41,513 nucleotides of DNA from Phaeoceros laevis. Its lineage: Eukaryota; Anthocerotophyta; Anthocerotopsida; Notothyladales. Below the pieces are notes generated by a model. The model did not search any database. It saw only the letters and a program-made list of their open reading frames with translations, and was not told where the DNA came from. The position numbers were made by a program, and so were the translations under genes. The stretch lies in contig JBNGIQ010002278.1 of assembly GCA_049999765.1 (NCBI GenBank), forward strand, positions 1 through 41,513. Direction: 5' to 3'. Positions 20,933 through 29,884 of this stretch are shown here, piece by piece; position 1 is the first letter of the stretch, and every line of letters begins with the position of its first letter.

Positions 20933-22383
20933 ATGGCATCGCAAGTGGAAGCTTTAGCTGCTTAATATCGGTGCTGAGATTGCCTGGATTGCTGCAGGTC
21001 GGACTACGGTTGCTGCTCTCACCTGTAGCTTCGAACGTTGTGATGAGGACAGCTTGGTGAGCAAGCGAACTCCGAGCTTCCACTCAGCGCTTTGAGCTGC
21101 TTGACTGACCACCCGACCGAAGTAAACTGTTGGCTTGAATGTTGGTCATTGCTAATCTGGTGGTTGTCGCAGCACCGTTGTAGGTATTGGATTTCCAGTT
21201 TACTCAACCTTCAAAGCAGTTGAACGCAAGGATCCGAAGGAACAAGAGAAGTGGTTGGTGTACTGGGCAGGTAGCTTTCTGCACTGCGAAATGTTGACCT
21301 GCAAAGGAAACAGCAGTCTTCATCCTTTTTCCAGCTTTCTCTGCGTAAGGCTTGCTGGAGAAGGACAAATCACGTTTTGCAAGGTCTATTGACGGTACTG
21401 ATTTTGCTTCTTAAATGCAGCTTTCGGATGTTTCAGCGTTGCAGAAATATTTGCTGACAAACTGCTGTCTTGGTATTGACTGATCACTTACATGCAAAGC
21501 TATTCGTTTCTTTATTCAGAATGCTGTTCATGTATCCTGTTCAAGCAGGAGGTTTGAACTTAGAGATCTACATTTGTTTGATTTGATACGACATTTGACA
21601 GGTTCCCCTTGTACTATCATGCGAAATTCATCTTTCTCGTGTGGTTACAGCTCCCAAATAATTATGTAAGTTTTGCCACTACTTTGTGTTGGACATTCAT
21701 CTGTACGCCTTTGTCTGTAGTCAGCCACGGTGTTGAGTTATCATTCGTGTTGGTACACGGCTGTAGGGAGCAAGGAAACTCTACGTCTCATTAATAAGGC
21801 CTTTCCTCATCAAGCATCAGACTAGGCTTGACAAAATAGTGGATGGTACACGTGATGACATGGTGAGTTGTGGCCATACCTCATATGTAGGAAGTTTATT
21901 TCTGGCTTCTGCAGGAAATGCTGTAAATTCTTGGAGGAGGCGACATGTCGTTTGTCCTTTAGATTAGATCGGTCATGCTGTTATTCTTATCATTTGCATG
22001 TGCAGAACAAATTCATTGTGCGTCATCAACCTGAGATTGAGGCAGTGAAGGCAACAGCTTGCAAGGTTGCTGTGTCAGGTGTGTAGATTTATCTGTCCAT
22101 CAAGTATACTCTGCAAAAAGCTATGCTGGGTTGTTAGGTTGATGTATGGGATGGAGGGGATGCGGGTTTTTGATTTGTACGGAGATGTCAATGTGGTGTT
22201 TGAACAGTTTATCGCGCCGCAGAGGAAGCAATTCAAGTGCTAAGATTGCCTGAGGGGTCATCCGCACAGCCCTCAGGAACTGATCAGCAGGGTGCAGCAG
22301 CTTGCACAAATTTGCCCCCTGTCTTTGAAGACCCTGGATGGGTTGAGGTTCCTCGAGACACGCCAAGGGTTCCGGGTGGATGA
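20933..22383 (+). CDS. HVA22K: HVA22/REEP-like ER membrane protein, HVA22k type
   Basis: Member of the TB2/DP1/HVA22 (REEP5-like) family: hairpin proteins of the endoplasmic reticulum that shape tubules and affect vesicle traffic. Eight phase-compatible exons: 20933-20944, 20998-21056, 21173-21270, 21421-21472, 21602-21665, 21767-21862, 22006-22078, 22223-22383; total 615 nt, 204 residues. The order VGLRLLLSPVASNVVMRTA, GFPVYSTFKAVERKD, EKWLVYWA, FGCFSVAEIFADKLLSW, FPLYYHAKFIFLVWLQLP, IRPFLIKHQTRLDKIVD matches Arabidopsis HVA22k as I remember it. The C-terminal tail is acidic/Pro-rich and unlike that family member. The 12-nt first exon and its 53-nt intron are the weakest part; the start might lie on another exon upstream. 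If the donor at 22079 is skipped, translation stops at 22086. Confidence 0.88.
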
Positions 22384-23051
22384 AACCTCGCAGGCTTCAG
22401 TACTGTGGGACAGTTGAATGAGTGCGTGGTATGGTGGTAACTACATCAGTTTGATGTGTATGGTTATCGTGAAGGCCTCTAGAACAGCCCCAAGGCCTTT
22501 TGTAGGGTTTCAGCTGCTCTGCACATTTGTACAGAGGAGCATGTTTCATGCATGCTCCTAAGCAAAGGTCGAGTCCCTTGCGAGCTAAACAGTGGTAGAT
22601 TACTGTCATAGGGGCAGACCCAACTTGCCGCGCTTAATGTTTGCAAGTGTTACGTCCTGCACTCGGATAGATCTCGTGCAGTTGTTCATTGCCATGATGG
22701 TGAGACACTACTACTTTCGGCTCTGCCACAGGCTGACAATTGGATGAGCTGAGGTATTGGCTCTTATCCGGACTCCGAAGTTAAGGATTTCGGTAATTAC
22801 TCATAGGCGGCGGCTAAGCTTCTTATTGGACCCAAAAGGTGTACCAAAGTTTCTTCTTCTTTTTCAGACATTTCCGATGAAGTGACTTCCCGGACAAATG
22901 GTTCAATTGTTCAATTTGGTGTTCCTCGAGGACCGGCACATGCGCAACGCGCAACGTTAACGTAGCTATAGAATAATGGCACATCGAGCTCCCTAGGCCT
23001 TGAGACCTCTGCTCCTCGGCTCGCACTCAATCGAGAGCCGTCACGCTCAGC
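22384..23051. other. Intergenic region between HVA22k and the H4 gene
   Basis: No ORF of note. Contains the 3' UTR of HVA22k and the upstream region of the H4 gene. The plant histone octamer CGCGGATC was not seen. Confidence 0.5.
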
Positions 23052-23058
23052 TATATAA
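23052..23058 (+). promoter_or_regulatory. TATA box of the H4-variant gene
   Basis: TATATAA about 160 bp upstream of the H4 start codon, a reasonable core-promoter position with a 5' UTR of about 130 nt. Confidence 0.6.
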
Positions 23059-23219
23059 GAACAAGAGCTCCGAAGGGACAGCCATCGTTCTCTCGAGCTT
23101 CAACTTGTCTTGTTTCTCGAGCTGTCGGATCACTCGAAATCCTTGAGCAAAGTGGTGAAGCGCCTGCATATCCTACGTAAACTGTCAAGACAGACCACCG
23201 CAGAACTGAAGTGTCCAAA

Positions 23220-23537
23220 ATGGCTGCAGGTGGAAAAGGTGGCAAGGGCAAGGGCATGGGCAAGGGCGGGGCCAAGCGCCACCGCAAGGATTTGAAGGAG
23301 GCAACCCACGGCATTACCAAACCAGCCATCCGGCGGCTGGCAAGGCGAGGAGGAGTGAAGCGCCTGAGCGGGCTCATCTACGATGAGACGCGCAGCTTGC
23401 TCAAGGAGTTTCTGCAAACTATCGTTCACGACGCGGTCATCTACACCGAACACAGCCGGCGCAAGACCGTCAAAGCCATAGACGTCGTTTACGCCCTCAA
23501 AAAGCAGGGTCGAAGCCTTTACGGTTTTGGGGGATAA
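23220..23537 (+). CDS. Divergent histone H4 variant
   Basis: Intact intronless ORF of 105 residues from an ATG, co-linear with histone H4, which packs with H3 in the nucleosome core. [36 protein letters not shown] and LYGFGG are conserved. Against the canonical plant sequence I count 22 replacements from residue 21 on: V21D, R23K, D24E, N25A, I26T, Q27H, I46L, E52D, G56S, V57L, I60E, E63Q, N64T, V65I, I66V, R67H, T71I, A76S, T82K, M84I, R92K, T96S. The tail begins [12 protein letters not shown], so Arg3 is absent and two residues are inserted between K8 and K12; K5, K8, K12, K16, K20, K79 and K91 remain. H4 is among the most conserved eukaryotic proteins, so this is a true variant or a newly released pseudogene. 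The intact frame favours a variant. Confidence 0.93.
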   Translation: MAAGGKGGKGKGMGKGGAKRHRKDLKEATHGITKPAIRRLARRGGVKRLSGLIYDETRSLLKEFLQTIVHDAVIYTEHSRRKTVKAIDVVYALKKQGRSLYGFGG

Positions 23538-23639
23538 TAAGAAGTAGAACCACCTAACGTTGTGGTACCGTATAGTAGTTACTTGGTAGATCAGCCATGT
23601 AAGAAACGCTAGGGGGCGGGGTCGACTCCTTTTTGTATT

Positions 23640-23729
23640 AGCCGGCGCAAGACCGTCAAAGCCATAGACGTCGTTTACGCCCTCAAGAAGCAGGGTCGAA
23701 GCCTTTACGGTTTCGGGGGGCTAATAAGG
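23640..23729 (+). pseudogene. Copied 3' fragment of the H4-variant gene
   Basis: Repeats the last ~26 codons of the H4 variant, from SRRKTV through LYGFGG and into the GGGCTAATAAGG context, starting 102 bp past its stop. It differs from the gene at only a few positions (AAAAAG to AAGAAG; TTTTGG to TTTCGG, plus an added GC before TAATAA). There is no start codon. The high identity suggests recent copying or gene conversion. Confidence 0.9.
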
Positions 23730-23733
23730 ATTG

Positions 23734-23781
23734 GGTAGCGGGCCGGGGGAGGACGCTACCGTCCTGGAGAGCCTCCCCCGG
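23734..23781. repeat. Nested GC-rich inverted repeats
   Basis: CCGGGGGAGG at 23743-23752 pairs with CCTCCCCCGG at 23772-23781, and GGTAGCG at 23734-23740 pairs with CGCTACC at 23754-23760. They lie between the copied H4 fragment and the start of the kinase relic, so they may mark a rearrangement junction. Confidence 0.7.
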
Positions 23782-23860
23782 TCACCGGCGGGAGGCGATC
23801 CAGGATGGTAGCGGCCGAATCCGGAGTGGATTGAAATCGTCAGGAGGGGAGGACCTGTTT

Positions 23861-25866
23861 ATGGTCCAAGGGCAGCTGCCAGAAGGGGAAAACCCCGCAC
23901 GCCAAGCTGGCTACAATCTCTATCTGAGCACCGAGGCAGGTTTCAATGATTCTTCAGACTTCATGTCATCTTCTTTCCTCTACCTTCCCACCACCAGCTA
24001 CAATATTGCAGCTGCAGAGGATGGGAATTCTTCGTCTTTTCGGTCCGATTTGGTGCGGAATGGTGGGTTCGAGAAGAGCACGCTTCTCAATCAGTCCAAC
24101 GATTTCTACGACAATGAGCTTTTCTCCTTGTGCGGGTGGGCAATTGTAAAAGCTCCCAAGCTCATTCCTGTCGATGACTGGACACCAGCTCAAGGCAACC
24201 ACTCTCTTCTCATGAGCAGGGCATCCAACAACCAGACGATTCCTACAAAAGTAGCTGCTGACTATCTTCTGAGCTTCTCCATATCCGGATACCTAAAAAC
24301 GACGTACCCTCTCACATCCTGCTCGCGTGGGTCTTTACTGGACGTGACCGTCGTAGGCAGCACCGCCGCCCCTATAGCAAGTGTCTTCAACGCTTCTGGA
24401 CAAGGATGGCGGGTTCATACCTTGAGATTCAAGGCCCTGAGCACGTCCTGTACCATCATCTTCAAAGCCTCGGCGTTAAACGACCCATGTGGACCATTGA
24501 TTGATGTAAAGGTAGTGCAAGTGCCGTCGCAGTCTTCATCCTCCAAGGACGTACCAGCTGGCGTGGTCATAGCTTCAGCTTGTGCTTTGGTGGTTCTCTT
24601 AGCGGCTCCTTCGCTTGTTCTTTGCAATTGGCGCAGAAGATACTATGCCCAGCATCTGCTACGACAGCAATATGGGTTGGATAAGGTGAAGCTGTACAGC
24701 TGGACAGAAATCAAGAGGGCCACTAAGAATTTCACGACAGTCATAGGACAAGGAGGGTTCAGCGTTGTCTACAAGGCAGACTTCGGTGATGGAATTGTGG
24801 GGGCGGCCAAGGTGGGGAAACAGAAGCACAAGACTTCCCAGTTTGCCGAAGAAGTGTGCTTGCTACAGCAAATCCACTACCGAAATCTGGTCAACTTGCA
24901 TGGTGTCTGCTTTGGAAAGGGTACACATCTCCTCCTCCACCAACCTCCCCATGGATAGCTTACAATGGTCTGACATCCATGGGCTCTTTCTGCTTGAAAT
25001 TCGGTCTTGAGAACGCTCACTTGCAAATCTATTCAAATGAATGACCGACATAGATCTGCCTTGATGTGCAAATTTTGCAGGGAAGCACGTACTGGTCTTC
25101 GAATACATGGAAAACGGCAGCCTATATGACAGGCTTCATCCTGCAACCCAACAAGGCACTAAATATTCTGTCATGGGGGTCCAGGATGAAAATCTGCTAC
25201 CAAGTTGCTTGTGCTTTGGAGTACCTGCACCACCACACCACACCTCCCATTGTGCACAGAGACATCAAGTCCGCCAACATCCTTCTCACATTGGCAAACG
25301 ACGCCAAGCTTGCAGATTTCGGACTCTCCAAGTCGGCTCCCACAGATGCTCTTTCGTTCGAGTCCATCCAGACTGATGTGAAGGGTTCGTTGGGGTATCT
25401 TGACCCCAAGTACGTGCGCTCGGGGGTGTTCTCCACCAGAAGCGATGTCTACTCGTACGGGGTTGTGCTGTTGGAGATGATCACAGGTCACCGCGCAATC
25501 AAGGACTCGGACTTGCTGCCGGTCTGGGCAGCCCCATACCTGTCCAACCCGGCCATGGCAAGCGACATGGTGGACGCGCGCTTGGGTGGGCACTACGATT
25601 CTGGTGACCTCGCCATGTTGGTTGAGCTTGCCACAATGTGCTTGCAGGACGAGTCGGAGATGAGGCCATCTATGCAGCAAGTGGTGTCGTTTTACACTGA
25701 GAGGCACCTCACTTCGGCTCCTGCCTCGCATGAGAATGTGGCTCAGGATGTTTCTATTGACATGGACTCTCAAGATTCCTCTCTTGACACGACGTCCCCT
25801 GTCCGGCCCCTTGACAGTCCCACTTTTACCACGTTCACCTCCAGCTTGCAATTCCAGGGTCGATGA
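23861..25866 (+). pseudogene. Receptor-like kinase with DUF642-like ectodomain, frame broken
   Basis: Two exons, 23861-24920 and 25081-25866, joined in phase 1 (TTTGGAAAGG/GTACAC ... TTTTGCAG/GG). The ectodomain reads LVRNGGFE, GWAIVKAP, GNHSLLM and ends CGPLIDVKVVQV, the layout of DUF642 (BIIDXI-type, galactose-binding-like) wall proteins. A membrane helix (VVIASACALVVLLAAPSL) follows near residues 233-255. The kinase has GQGGFSVVYK, AAKVGK, KHVLVFEYMENGSLYDRLH, HRDIKSANILL, DFGLSK, GSLGYLDPKY and DVYSYGVVLLEMITG, so catalytic motifs are present. Between DRLH (25135) and LSWGSR (25168) the frame shifts by one base. No signal peptide exists at the N-terminus; the frame is open only back to 23831. 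The break plus the missing export signal indicate a pseudogene or an assembly error. Confidence 0.85.
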
Positions 25867-26244
25867 AGGTGACTTGTAAAGACTTTGCAGTTTATCGTGC
25901 TGGAAGACAGTCTTCCACACAGCTAGTTGTGGAGGAAGTTGCAACCTTGGACGATTGCTAGATAGAAGGCCAAACATGGAGGCTTTCGTGTAATTGAATC
26001 AAATTGAGGCTTCTCCATAGCCTCATCAGTTTAACACTCACATAGTACTAGAATCTCCTCCAGGCCTTTCGTGATGGTTTTCCTTCTATCTCCTTGCCAC
26101 GGCTGGGCTTGGCACACGGTGCGACGCATGCTAATTCGTGACTTAAGGGCCAATTAGGTTAGTGACTTTTATTTGGTAGGGGTAGGGTTTTTACCCAAAT
26201 TTATCTAGGATTAAATGCTATTAGAGGCAAATGGTAAGAAGATT
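25867..26244. other. 3' region of the kinase relic
   Basis: No ORF. T/A-rich sequence with a possible 3' UTR. Confidence 0.5.
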
Positions 26245-26435
26245 GTGCAAGCTATCGTTCAGGACGCGGTCATCTACACCGAACACAGCCGGCGCAAGAC
26301 CGTCAAAGCCATAGACGTGTGGTACCGTATAGTAGTTACATAGATCAGCAATGTAAGAAACGTGACTTTTTCGGAAAAAGTCACCTTTTTACCCGTAGGG
26401 GGGGGGGTTCGACTCCTTTTTGTATTTGACGCCAT
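26245..26435 (+). pseudogene. Second copied H4 fragment with 3' UTR, internally deleted
   Basis: Matches the H4 gene from about ATCGTTCACGACGCGG (here ATCGTTCAGGACGCGG) through AAAGCCATAGACG, then jumps directly to the H4 3' UTR (GTGGTACCGTATAGTAG and ATGTAAGAAACG) and on to GACTCCTTTTTGTATT. It skips the final H4 codons and carries a 23-bp palindrome that the parent lacks. No start codon. With the copy at 23640 it brackets the kinase relic. Confidence 0.88.
26362..26384. repeat. Perfect 23-bp palindromic hairpin
   Basis: GTGACTTTTT, CGG, AAAAAGTCAC: ten-base arms around a three-base loop. It interrupts the copied H4 3' UTR between AAACG and CTAGGGGG of the parent. A 13-bp run of G follows near 26399. 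Confidence 0.85.
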
Positions 26436-26813
26436 CTGCTGGCGCGCATATGCGATGAATAAACCCTGGGTATACATTCTGTACTGGGTGACAAATTGAC
26501 AATCAATGAAAGGCTGACTACATGCATATTTTGCAAATACATGCATATTTTGCACAAGCATATTTCAGCACTACTATATCGTCCACATGAGGTACTGTAG
26601 CCGCACACATGAAGCACAAAGCTTTCGTGGCCAACTTCGAGTCTCACCGGTATGACAAAAACTCCAAATGACTTCCGACTTCCCAAATGCCACTGAAGAA
26701 TAGACCAAGAAGATTGAGATGCTTCTGGCAGAAAAGAGAAAGGGAGGAGGAATCAGCTGAGCAGCAACAGTTATTGGGTAGGCTTGAACTTGATTTCCTG
26801 GTGTGCAGCTAGC

Positions 26814-27047
26814 TTACGGTGTTTTCTTCGACATGTACACCGTACACCGAGCTGTTGCATCTGTTAAACCAAAAACCACTGCATTTTCCCCCTCCAGGTC
26901 TACCAGGCAGGTGAAACGGCCATGGCATTTCAGAACCAGGAAGTTGCTTCGAAAGGCTTTCACATTTTCCAGATAAACCAGTGTGGTCCTTGAGATCAGA
27001 CGCAGCCCGCTTTTGAGCAGCTCGGCTTTGCTTCCATCAAGAATGCC
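26814..27047 (-). CDS. Possible terminal exon of an unidentified gene
   Basis: Minus-strand open stretch following a good acceptor (CGTATTTGCAG) and ending in TAA. It includes GSKAELLKSGLRLISRTTLV, FRSNFLVLKCHGRFTCLVDL and GENAVVFGLTD, with protein-like composition. I do not recognise the family. It lies downstream of the PPR gene on the same strand; it could be a separate gene or a 3' exon of that transcript. No upstream exon could be tied to it with confidence. Confidence 0.35.
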   Translation of the reverse strand, partial: GILDGSKAELLKSGLRLISRTTLVYLENVKAFRSNFLVLKCHGRFTCLVDLEGENAVVFGLTDATARCTVYMSKKTP

Positions 27048-27169
27048 CTGCAAATACGAGTGGGGGTTGAGGCACATCTTGTTGTTTTCCATTTTAAGGA
27101 TTTTCAGCAAAGTAGAGTGGCAAGAGAAAGCAGCGATTACCAGATCACCAAGCATAGCCGAGAACCTCA

Positions 27170-27394
27170 CACAACCCTGGTAGCAGTGGTGTCCTGAGCT
27201 GTGGGTGTTTGACAATCCACACAAACCCCAGATCTGATCCTTGTTCCCTGGGGGTCCTATGCTAAGCATACACCAAAGCCAGGTTCTCGCTGTGCCAGTA
27301 TCAATGAGCTTCCTTCTCATCACCTGGTACGTCCCGCAACGACTAGTGCAGATGCGCGACAGACTCTTGTTCCCTTGTTTTAGAAGCCAGCTGT
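27170..27394 (-). pseudogene. Decayed DYW deaminase domain downstream of the first PPR gene
   Basis: After the stop of the PPR ORF the same strand reads, in shifting frames, YEQLASKTRE, SLRDVPGDEKEAH, a stop, WHSENLALVYA, a stop, and RSGVCVDCQTPTAQD. These correspond in order to E+/DYW elements of PLS-class editing factors (HSE active-site motif, then CxxC zinc ligands). Several stops and frame changes show that the domain is no longer encoded. Confidence 0.75.
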
Positions 27395-29728
27395 TCATAT
27401 AGCCTCAGGTTGCTTCTTGTCCCCAACTAAAAAAGTGTGCACCACTCCATCCACGTCAGTCCAGCTCTGGCCTGGCTTCTTCCATGCCCCAAATTCCAGT
27501 CTCCTCACCTGCATTTTCTTCGCCTCCTCCCCCATCTCAGTGTTTGCGTAAATATTGGACATCAACATATAAGAAGCGGCATCCTTTGCATCCACATGCA
27601 CTGCAAACTCAAAGGCCTGTCTCCCAACTTCAATGTTATTCCACTTCTGGCAAGCACCTAACAGCGTGGCCCACACTGCACTATCAGGTGAGAATGGCAT
27701 GGTCTTGGCCATTGCTAGTGCCTCGTCCAGATGACCTGCACGGCCCAGAAGATCCATCATGCATGTGCAGTGCTCTACAGTTGGAGTGATGCCAAAGTCT
27801 GTTATCATGGCCTCGAAGTACTTTCGGCCTTTGTCGACTAGGCCCACATGACTGCACACAGTCAGCAAACTAAGAAACGTGATGCCATTAGGCTGTGTGC
27901 CCTCCAATTTCATGCTCTCAAGCAAGTCGAACACAACCTCGCCATCCCCTTGGCGGGTATACCCACCAATCAGTGCATTCCATGCCTCGATGGTTCTTCC
28001 AGGCATTGAATTAAAAAACTGTTGTGCATCAAACATGCTCCCACACTTTGAGTACATATTTACCAATGCAGTACCCACGACCACATCACCTTGCAATCCC
28101 TGTTCCTCAATTTGCACATGGATCTGCTTTCCCAGAGGCAGAGCTGCTACGATTGCACATGCCTGTAGTACGCACACATATGTAAAAGGGTCTGGAGGGG
28201 TGATGCTTTCGTGCTGCATTCTACTGTAAAGGGCAAGGGCTTCCTGACCCATACCCTGCTGGGCATAACCTGCGATCATTGCATTCCATGTCACCACATC
28301 TTTCTGTGGAAGTCTGTCAAAAACTCTGCGAGCATCCTCTGTGCTACCGCACTTCGCGTACATGTTAACCAAACTCCCATCCAGAACCACATCATTATGC
28401 AGTCCTTGCTCTGCTATTCGTTGATGAAGCTGCTTTCCCTGATGGAGAGCTCCTACACCAACACTGGCACATGCCCGTAGAAGGGACGCAAATGTAACAG
28501 CATTTGGAAGAGTGAGGCCTTCCTGTTGCATACTGTTGTACAGATCAAGGGCTTCCTGACCCATACCCTGCTGAGCATACCCTGCAATCATCGCAGTCCA
28601 TGTCACCACGTCTCGTTGGGGAAGTATGTCAAACACACTGCGAGCATCCTCTAAACTCCTGCACTTTGCGTACATATCAACTAGGTTTGTTTGAACAAAA
28701 ATATCTGGCTTTTGTGGGCTCGCAAGAATATGAGCGTGGACCTCCTTGCCGGCAGCTAAATCTCCAGCAGCGGCACAAGCTTTAAGAACTGCTGAGTATA
28801 TTCGGTTGTCGGGCTGGACTACAGACTCACGCATCTGCCGATACAGTCGTATAGCCTCTGCAGCCTCTCCATGTCTAGCACATGCGAAAATGATGGCAGC
28901 CCAGTTGTAAAGGCTTGGTCTGGAGACCTTGGTAAAAGCTCGCATTGCTTCCTCCAACCTCCCATGCGAAGCATACAAACCGATGAAGTGGGTTGCCAAG
29001 AACGGGTCTCCCTCATACCCTCTTTTGACAGCCAGAGAATGAATGCTTCTGCCCAGAGCCAAGTCCTTGCATTTCTTGAGGACACGAAAAAAAATATTGT
29101 TGGGTACATGGCATTCACGCTGCACCAGAAGGTTCAACACATCCACCGCTTCAGTAATCCGTCCCTCCTCACACAGTTTCCAACACTTCTCCACCTCCGA
29201 ATAGCCGTCATGCGCTGCAATAGCTCCTTGCCCATGAACGGAGGATTCAGATTCAGAAGAAGTCTTGATCCCAGCGTCCCAAATCGCAAGCTGCGAGTCC
29301 ACCCAAAGAGGCTTGTGCACATTGTCTAGCCACAGACCGACCTTGGACTTCTTATGCCTAAAATCAGGATGCCTAGAAGTCGGCTTGCTCCGTCTGTTGT
29401 CCCACCACTGTGTCTGATCTGAGAAAAACTGTTGCCATAAGAAATTCTGCAGCTCTGCTGGAGTCATTCCTTTCTCTTCGACCGATGTTTGGCCTTTCTC
29501 ACACCACACCTTCCGTGCCTGGTCCCTGGGGTCAGAGCCACCATTCTCAGGTACTAGTCCCTGCATGCGCCGCAGTGTAGTAGTCAACGCTGGGCTGGTG
29601 AGCCCGAAGCCCAGCTGCAACGGGCTGCCAGCAATTAGAGGATCAGAATCTTCCCATATCCTGTGAAGAAATTCCCATGTCTGTGACAGGACACGATGTC
29701 TTCCTCTAGACCGTCTGAAGTACAGCAT
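27395..29728 (-). CDS. PLS-class PPR protein with N-terminal PDF-like motif, truncated before DYW
   Basis: ORF of about 777 residues from the first ATG (29728); the frame is open slightly further upstream. The N-terminus is Arg/Ser-rich (organelle-targeting-like). Residues ~96-147 carry FLWQQFFSDQTQWWDNRRSK, then HPDFRHK and VGLWLDN, resembling the PDF motif of organellar single-stranded DNA-binding (OSB) proteins. An array of P, L and S PPR repeats follows (many VNMYAKCGS, DARRVFDRLP, DVVTWNAMIAGY), then E-type motifs (FGITPTVEHCTCMMDLLGRA) and the E+ start PGQSWTDVDG. It stops at VGDKKQPEAI, where a DYW domain would begin. Such proteins bind organellar RNA sequence-specifically, usually for C-to-U editing. 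Head-to-head with its paralogue. Confidence 0.9.
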   Translation of the reverse strand: MLYFRRSRGRHRVLSQTWEFLHRIWEDSDPLIAGSPLQLGFGLTSPALTTTLRRMQGLVPENGGSDPRDQARKVWCEKGQTSVEEKGMTPAELQNFLWQQFFSDQTQWWDNRRSKPTSRHPDFRHKKSKVGLWLDNVHKPLWVDSQLAIWDAGIKTSSESESSVHGQGAIAAHDGYSEVEKCWKLCEEGRITEAVDVLNLLVQRECHVPNNIFFRVLKKCKDLALGRSIHSLAVKRGYEGDPFLATHFIGLYASHGRLEEAMRAFTKVSRPSLYNWAAIIFACARHGEAAEAIRLYRQMRESVVQPDNRIYSAVLKACAAAGDLAAGKEVHAHILASPQKPDIFVQTNLVDMYAKCRSLEDARSVFDILPQRDVVTWTAMIAGYAQQGMGQEALDLYNSMQQEGLTLPNAVTFASLLRACASVGVGALHQGKQLHQRIAEQGLHNDVVLDGSLVNMYAKCGSTEDARRVFDRLPQKDVVTWNAMIAGYAQQGMGQEALALYSRMQHESITPPDPFTYVCVLQACAIVAALPLGKQIHVQIEEQGLQGDVVVGTALVNMYSKCGSMFDAQQFFNSMPGRTIEAWNALIGGYTRQGDGEVVFDLLESMKLEGTQPNGITFLSLLTVCSHVGLVDKGRKYFEAMITDFGITPTVEHCTCMMDLLGRAGHLDEALAMAKTMPFSPDSAVWATLLGACQKWNNIEVGRQAFEFAVHVDAKDAASYMLMSNIYANTEMGEEAKKMQVRRLEFGAWKKPGQSWTDVDGVVHTFLVGDKKQPEAI

Positions 29729-29884
29729 CTGTTGCAACTGGCTAACAGCAACGCCGGCATTGCCCTCTCATCAGATGCCACTGCAATTGTAACCGCTGGA
29801 GGAGCAGGCTAAGCTTTTCTGAATTCGAGGCCTTGTGTAGTGATGTGGGGCCTGTGAGTAGCTGCCCTGCTGTCCTCAACCCTC

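Noticed and set aside
20870-20970. DENN-domain-like phrase (LMFWELCLGEG) on the plus strand
   Set aside because: It ends at a stop after a few codons and overlaps the first HVA22k exon; no neighbouring DENN sequence.
22772-22785. 14-nt identity to the internal promoter region of 5S rRNA (ACTCCGAAGTTAAG)
   Set aside because: Sequence on both sides does not continue as 5S rRNA; probably chance or a very small relic.
25171-25977. 268-codon minus-strand frame over the kinase exon
   Set aside because: The sense strand carries unmistakable kinase motifs; the antisense frame has none.
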